Of a stretch of 17,537 bases of DNA, positions 14,182 through 17,537 are shown in pieces. A program made the translations under genes and the position numbers. The notes under the pieces were generated by a model, which saw only the letters and a list, made by a program, of their open reading frames with translations, had not been told where the DNA came from and searched no databases. The stretch is taken from NCBI GenBank assembly GCA_002862325.1, contig PKCT01000240.1, forward strand, positions 1 through 17,537. Direction: 5' to 3'. Every line of letters starts with the position of its first letter. The first letter of the stretch is position 1. The stretch comes from Phycisphaerae bacterium. GTDB lineage: Bacteria; Planctomycetota; Phycisphaerae; Phycisphaerales; SM1A02.

Positions 14182-15041
14182 AGCCCGATCGGTGCGCGCA
14201 GCCGCGCGATCTCTGCCTCACTCACGCCCTGGCGGCGCAACTGGTCGATGCGTCCGTCGAGCCGAATGCGCGCGCCGATCGCGCCGACATAGAAGGCAGG
14301 CGAGATGAGCGCGGCGGCGAGCCCGGCTTCGTCATCCTCGCGATCGTGCGACAGCACCGCCACCGCCGTCCACCGGTCGAGCCCAATCGCCTTGAGCGCG
14401 TCGGCGGGCGAGGCGCGATGATAGGACAGTCCCGGCCATGGCGTGGCTTCGGGGCCGTTGGGGGTGACCAGCGCCACCTCCATTCCCATCGCCTGGCCGA
14501 GCGTCGCGCAGGCGAGCGCCGTCGCATCCTCGCCGATCAGCACCAGCCGCAGGACAGGATCGTAGCGCTTCGAGTAGCGGCGAGCATTCCAGGCGAAGCG
14601 CGGTACATCGTCGGAGGAAAGCGCCTCGCGCGCTGTTCCATCGCTGGACCACAGAACCGGATGTCGCGACTGAAAGCCATCCAGCAGCGCAGACACTGCC
14701 GGGTCATCGCCGCGCAGCGGCTCGACCAGCACCGAGATGCCGGTGCCGCAGGCGAGCCGAATGTCGATCCACGGGCTGCCCTCGCCATAGCGCAGCAGTC
14801 TCGGCTTGCCCTCGGCCATCGCTTCGCGGGCGTGCCGCGCGACATCGGCCTCGATACAGCCGCCCGAGAGATAGCCCCAATGCTGATCGCCGGTGATCAG
14901 CATCTGTGCCCCGATCTCGCGCGGGGCAGGGCCCGAGGTCTCGACCAGCGTGGCGATGGCGAACGGTTCGCCTGCGCTGTGCAATTGCATCAGCAGCGGG
15001 CGGATATCATCGGTCTGCGCGTCGAAGGGCCATCTGCTCAT
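14037..15041 (-). CDS. XdhC-family molybdenum hydroxylase maturation protein
   Basis: XdhC-like proteins bind and sulfurate the molybdenum cofactor and hand it to xanthine-dehydrogenase-type apoenzymes. The 334-residue product has the N-terminal XdhC/CoxI block: ATLVETSGPAPREIGAQMLI near residues 30-50, YLSGGCIEADV near 58 and ACGTGISVLVEPL near 100. A Rossmann-like half begins at LRLVLIGEDATALACATLG and ends in VGAIGARIRLDGRIDQL and LRAPIGL. The usual glycine-rich GxGxxA loop is degenerate (GEDATA). The start at 15041 (MSRWPFDAQ) fits the domain; the frame opens at 15077. Its last 145 bases overlap mocA tail to tail, leaving no room for a terminator. The partner is presumably the hydroxylase whose large subunit is truncated at 13,283-13,516. 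Confidence 0.88.
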   Translation of the reverse strand: MSRWPFDAQTDDIRPLLMQLHSAGEPFAIATLVETSGPAPREIGAQMLITGDQHWGYLSGGCIEADVARHAREAMAEGKPRLLRYGEGSPWIDIRLACGTGISVLVEPLRGDDPAVSALLDGFQSRHPVLWSSDGTAREALSSDDVPRFAWNARRYSKRYDPVLRLVLIGEDATALACATLGQAMGMEVALVTPNGPEATPWPGLSYHRASPADALKAIGLDRWTAVAVLSHDREDDEAGLAAALISPAFYVGAIGARIRLDGRIDQLRRQGVSEAEIARLRAPIGLQGFGKAPRDIALSVVADVAREFHARSASASEAASSISTSAPLSSVSR

Positions 15042-15098
15042 GCTGGACCAATTAGGGTGCGCCGGCGCAAACGGCAATCGCGTCGCGATCGGGAAAGC

Positions 15099-15785
15099 TT
15101 AGTCTCCCGCCAGGCTGCGCAGGAAGCGCCTGCGGATCAGCCGATCTTCTAGAATGCGACCGATCACGTAGAGCAGCGCGAACAGCCCGGCGAACACATA
15201 GGCAGAGGTCGGCGAGAAGCGGTCCTTGCCGCCTTCTTCCTTCTTCTTGTCCTTCTCATCCTTCTTGGGCTTTTCGGGCGCAGGCGCACCGAGCATCTGG
15301 TCGATCCAGTGCAGTTCGCGGACCTTGTCCTTTTCCTGGTCCTTCTTCTTGTCCGCCTGCTCGGTGTCGGGCTTGGCCAATATGCCGACCCCGACGATGA
15401 TCTGGCCGAAGGCGACAAACAGCAAGGGCGCGAGGAAGCAGAACAGCAGCGACTTGCTGGTCATCCAGAAGCGCAGCACGCCGCCACCGGGCTGGCTCTC
15501 GACGCGCAGCTCGCCCCGATCATAGATCGACATGCGGTCCTGCGCGAGCGGGTCCTTCTTGGTGAAGGTCAGGCGCCCCTCGGCCCGATCGAAGCTGGTG
15601 CCGGGTTCACGGAAGAACGGTTCGAGCCTCGCAAAGGCCTCGTCGGCGCCCTGTCCGGCGGGCAGCGGTAGTTCGCCGCGCACCGTCCAGATCCAGTCGA
15701 TCAGGCGCATCCACGAACGGGCATCGCCGCCAGGTGCGATGCCGGGCAGGCGATCGCCATCCATGCTGGGGGCCTGGCCGGTCAT
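15099..15785 (-). CDS. Two-helix membrane protein of unknown function
   Basis: Protein of 228 residues, family not recognised. The N-terminal about 110 residues are soluble (WTVRGELPLPAGQGADEAF, TFTKKDPLAQDRMSIYDRGELRV). A long hydrophobic helix lies at about 112-137 (SLLFCFLAPLLFVAFGQIIVG). A highly charged loop of Lys/Asp/Glu follows at about 138-189 (KKKDQEKDK, KPKKDEKDKKKEEGGKD). A second helix lies at about 194-212 (AYVFAGLFALLYVIGRIL), and the end is basic (RLIRRRFLRSLAGD). The ATG overlaps the stop of the sterol-desaturase gene as ATGA, so it is translated with that enzyme and may act beside it. That is inference from position only. Confidence 0.85.
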   Translation of the reverse strand: MTGQAPSMDGDRLPGIAPGGDARSWMRLIDWIWTVRGELPLPAGQGADEAFARLEPFFREPGTSFDRAEGRLTFTKKDPLAQDRMSIYDRGELRVESQPGGGVLRFWMTSKSLLFCFLAPLLFVAFGQIIVGVGILAKPDTEQADKKKDQEKDKVRELHWIDQMLGAPAPEKPKKDEKDKKKEEGGKDRFSPTSAYVFAGLFALLYVIGRILEDRLIRRRFLRSLAGD

Positions 15786-16771
15786 TCTGCGGGCACCGCC
15801 TGCGTATCATCCGATTTGCCGAATTTCTCCCTCATCGTCTTCCAGCCTTCGGTGAAGGGAAACAGCATCTGCTCGCGGATCGACATGCGGCGGCCGCCCT
15901 CCATGCCCAGCAGCTCGGCCTCGCCATCGACACAGGTGCCGAACATGCGGTCGATGAAGATGAAATTGCTGGCATAGTTGCTGCGCGTCGCCTCGAAATC
16001 GAGCGAATGGTGCAGGCTGTGATGCTCGGTGGTGTTGAACAGGAAGCGCCACCAGGCGGGCGTGTTGAAGCGCACGTTGATATGCTGGTACACGCCGATC
16101 GACATGCCGATGGCCCCGGCGAGCAGCGCGGCCCGCGGCAGGAAGTCGAACAGGCCGCCGATGCCCAGCCCGATCAGGAACAGCTCGACCGGATTGCCGA
16201 CCGCGCCCTTGTTGATGTTGAGCTGGGTAATGTAATGATGCACCGAATGGGTGAGCCAGAGCGGGTACCAGTTGTGCATGCCGCGATGCATCCAGTACTG
16301 GCCGAAATCGAAGATAAACAGGATCAGGAACGCCTGAACCAGCAGCGGCAGGCCGGTGAACCAGGCGAACTTGTCCCAGTCGAAGCTCGCCAGCAGGTTC
16401 TCGATCAGCACGTCGCTGCCGATGAAATTGTCGACCAGATTGAGGATGGTATAGCCCAGGCCCACATAGAACAGGTCGGTGACGCATTCCTTCCAGGTCA
16501 GTTCCCAGCTCTTGTAGCGCGGATTGACCCATTCGAGCGCGAGCAACAGCGCGCGAAACGCGATGCCGATGCCGATCGCGGTCGAGGCCTTGGCGATCGA
16601 ATTGGGCGCATAATACCAGAACGCGATCATCGAAAAGAGCACGGCAGGCTGGAACCAGGTGAAGAACAGCCGCTTGAACGGGCCGCCTTCGACCTTGGGC
16701 ACGTTCTCCCAGCCGATGGTGACGGGCGAATCTGCCCCGATGATGCGGTTGCCGACGCGGACTCCGTTCAT
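15782..16771 (-). CDS. Sterol desaturase / fatty acid hydroxylase superfamily protein
   Basis: Integral-membrane di-iron oxygenase family acting on lipids (hydroxylation or desaturation with O2). The 329-residue product has the full histidine set: H162-x3-H166 (HRGMH), H175-x2-HH (HSVHH), H230, and HHSLHH at 250-255. Several hydrophobic spans surround it (about 36-54, 66-80, 141-160, 197-225). The substrate cannot be told; in alphaproteobacteria, members include carotenoid and ornithine-lipid hydroxylases as well as uncharacterised ones. The start MNGVRVGNRIIG at 16771 is preferred to the frame opening at 16897, whose first 42 residues look noncoding. Translation is coupled by ATGA to the two-helix membrane protein gene. 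Confidence 0.9.
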   Translation of the reverse strand: MNGVRVGNRIIGADSPVTIGWENVPKVEGGPFKRLFFTWFQPAVLFSMIAFWYYAPNSIAKASTAIGIGIAFRALLLALEWVNPRYKSWELTWKECVTDLFYVGLGYTILNLVDNFIGSDVLIENLLASFDWDKFAWFTGLPLLVQAFLILFIFDFGQYWMHRGMHNWYPLWLTHSVHHYITQLNINKGAVGNPVELFLIGLGIGGLFDFLPRAALLAGAIGMSIGVYQHINVRFNTPAWWRFLFNTTEHHSLHHSLDFEATRSNYASNFIFIDRMFGTCVDGEAELLGMEGGRRMSIREQMLFPFTEGWKTMREKFGKSDDTQAVPAE

Positions 16772-16904
16772 GTGCCTGTACTCACGTTGCGGTCCCGGGC
16801 TGCCGGCATAGGGCAGCGCTGAAGGCGGGACGGTTGAGGTTCGCAGTGGAAAGAGCGTTGTAAAATCCGGGCCATCACGCCAGACGGCATTGGCCAATAG
16901 TTCC

Positions 16905-16921
16905 CATAGACCTCATCTATG
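16905..16921. repeat. Short inverted repeat after the hydrolase gene
   Basis: CATAGA and TCTATG flank a five-base spacer, just 3 bases beyond the stop of the minus-strand hydrolase gene. The stem is short and AT-rich, with no T run on the minus side. It could be a weak terminator stem or an operator in the 153-base gap that also must hold the promoter of the sterol-desaturase gene. I could not identify promoter boxes there. Confidence 0.3.
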
Positions 16922-16924
16922 CGG

Positions 16925-17537
16925 TCATTCGTCACGGGGCGGCACCGGTACGATGATGAAGCGGTCATGGACCTGCGACTGGCCCGGTGTGTCGAGCTTC
17001 GCCCTGAGCCCCTGGCGTAGCTTGGCGATCTCGCTTGCTGGCAGCTCGAGCGGATGCTCGTTCGGATGTTCCAGCGCCTCGTGCGCATAATCGCGCCCCG
17101 GCGCGCGCGTCATCTCGATATGCGCGCCGAGTACGGCGCGGACCGGGTGGGTGCGTGCGAAAGCGCTCAGCCGGTCGATGCTGGCGCGGTTGTCGCCGAG
17201 GAAATTGACCGGCACGTAGAGCCGCCCGGGATAGAGCGTGTCGCCCGAGAGCAGGATCTTGAGGCGCGGGTCATAGACCATCATCGCTGCGGCCTGATGC
17301 CCCGGCGTCGGGATGATCGACAGCGCCCGGCCGCCGAGATCGAAGGTCGCGATATCGCCGGGCCAGCGCTTGATGCCGAAAAAGGCTGCGACATCCGCCG
17401 GTTTCAGCCCGACCAGCACGGTATCGGGCCGGTCGCGAAAGGCGGCATCGCCGGCGATATGGTCGCCATGCGCATGGCTGTGCGCGACGACCAGCGGGAT
17501 GGCCTGGCGGCCATGCGCGGCGAGCCATTCGGCGATC
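16925..17537 (-). CDS. Metallo-beta-lactamase-fold hydrolase, 5' end cut off by the window edge
   Basis: The last 204 codons of an MBL-fold protein; the start lies beyond the right edge. The zinc motif HSHAHGDH (HxHxDH) appears about 20 residues in, followed by the metal histidine in TPGHQAAAMMVYD, the bridging aspartate in LLSGDTLYPG, and a late histidine in VLGAHIEM. The arrangement fits glyoxalase II-like or lactonase-like hydrolases. The substrate is not evident. A strongly basic or proline-rich C-terminus (FIIVPVPPRDE) closes it. It is transcribed in the same direction as the sterol-desaturase pair, 153 bases upstream of that gene's start, and could be in the same transcript. Confidence 0.88.
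   Translation of the reverse strand, partial: IAEWLAAHGRQAIPLVVAHSHAHGDHIAGDAAFRDRPDTVLVGLKPADVAAFFGIKRWPGDIATFDLGGRALSIIPTPGHQAAAMMVYDPRLKILLSGDTLYPGRLYVPVNFLGDNRASIDRLSAFARTHPVRAVLGAHIEMTRAPGRDYAHEALEHPNEHPLELPASEIAKLRQGLRAKLDTPGQSQVHDRFIIVPVPPRDE

Noticed and set aside
15734..16822. A 362-codon plus-strand frame rich in His, Glu and Gln
   Set aside because: It is the shadow of the sterol-desaturase gene, whose histidine motifs and domain length are convincing.
1..17537. CRISPR arrays, tRNA or rRNA genes, insertion sequences, phage or defence genes
   Set aside because: I looked for regularly spaced repeats, cloverleaf-like segments, transposase motifs and known defence-protein motifs by eye and found none. 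Small RNAs cannot be excluded.

Overview
The window joins DNA of at least two, and probably three, origins. Positions 1 to about 13,115 read as one bacterial genome, most like a planctomycete of the Phycisphaerae type (inference from protein character: an exported nickel superoxide dismutase, a zinc-ribbon L32, and a fab cluster carrying an extra lipoprotein gene). About 13,115-13,216 encodes, on the minus strand, a piece of a eukaryotic signal peptidase complex subunit (SPC3/SPCS3). From about 13,283 to the end the genes and codon choice are those of an alphaproteobacterium, probably Sphingomonadales. The joins most likely arose during amplification or assembly of a mixed sample, so gene order must not be read across 13.1-13.3 kb.

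Planctomycete-like part, left arm (1-3167, all minus strand): sodN (exported Ni-SOD) overlaps by ATGA a ThiF/MoeB-type E1-like adenylyltransferase; then come a DinB-fold protein and the 5' two thirds of glpK, which runs off the left edge. A hypothetical gene (3166-3801, plus) diverges from sodN. It converges on a terminator hairpin shared with the ribosomal pair rpsL-rpsG (minus), which has a recognisable promoter upstream of rpsL and a perfect 22-bp palindrome in the rpsG leader. rnhA and a second DinB-fold gene follow, also on minus.

Planctomycete-like part, right arm (6355-13,1xx, plus strand): a promoter with a perfect TTGACA box precedes rpmF-plsX-fabH-fabD-(lipoprotein)-fabG-acpP-fabF. 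This is the classical bacterial type II fatty-acid synthesis cluster: PlsX makes acyl-phosphate, FabD loads malonyl onto AcpP, FabH starts chains, FabF elongates and FabG reduces. The annotated FabF tail is not its own, because the frame runs into the eukaryotic piece.

Alphaproteobacterial part: the C-terminal end of an IorB-type molybdenum hydroxylase large subunit, then mocA (molybdenum cofactor cytidylyltransferase). xdhC converges on mocA and overlaps it tail to tail. Together these three form a molybdenum-hydroxylase enzyme and maturation set. Beyond them, a sterol-desaturase-family membrane enzyme overlaps a two-helix membrane protein by ATGA (minus strand), and a metallo-beta-lactamase-fold hydrolase runs off the right edge. 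No tRNA, rRNA, CRISPR array, insertion sequence or phage gene was seen. No gap between genes exceeds 300 bases.
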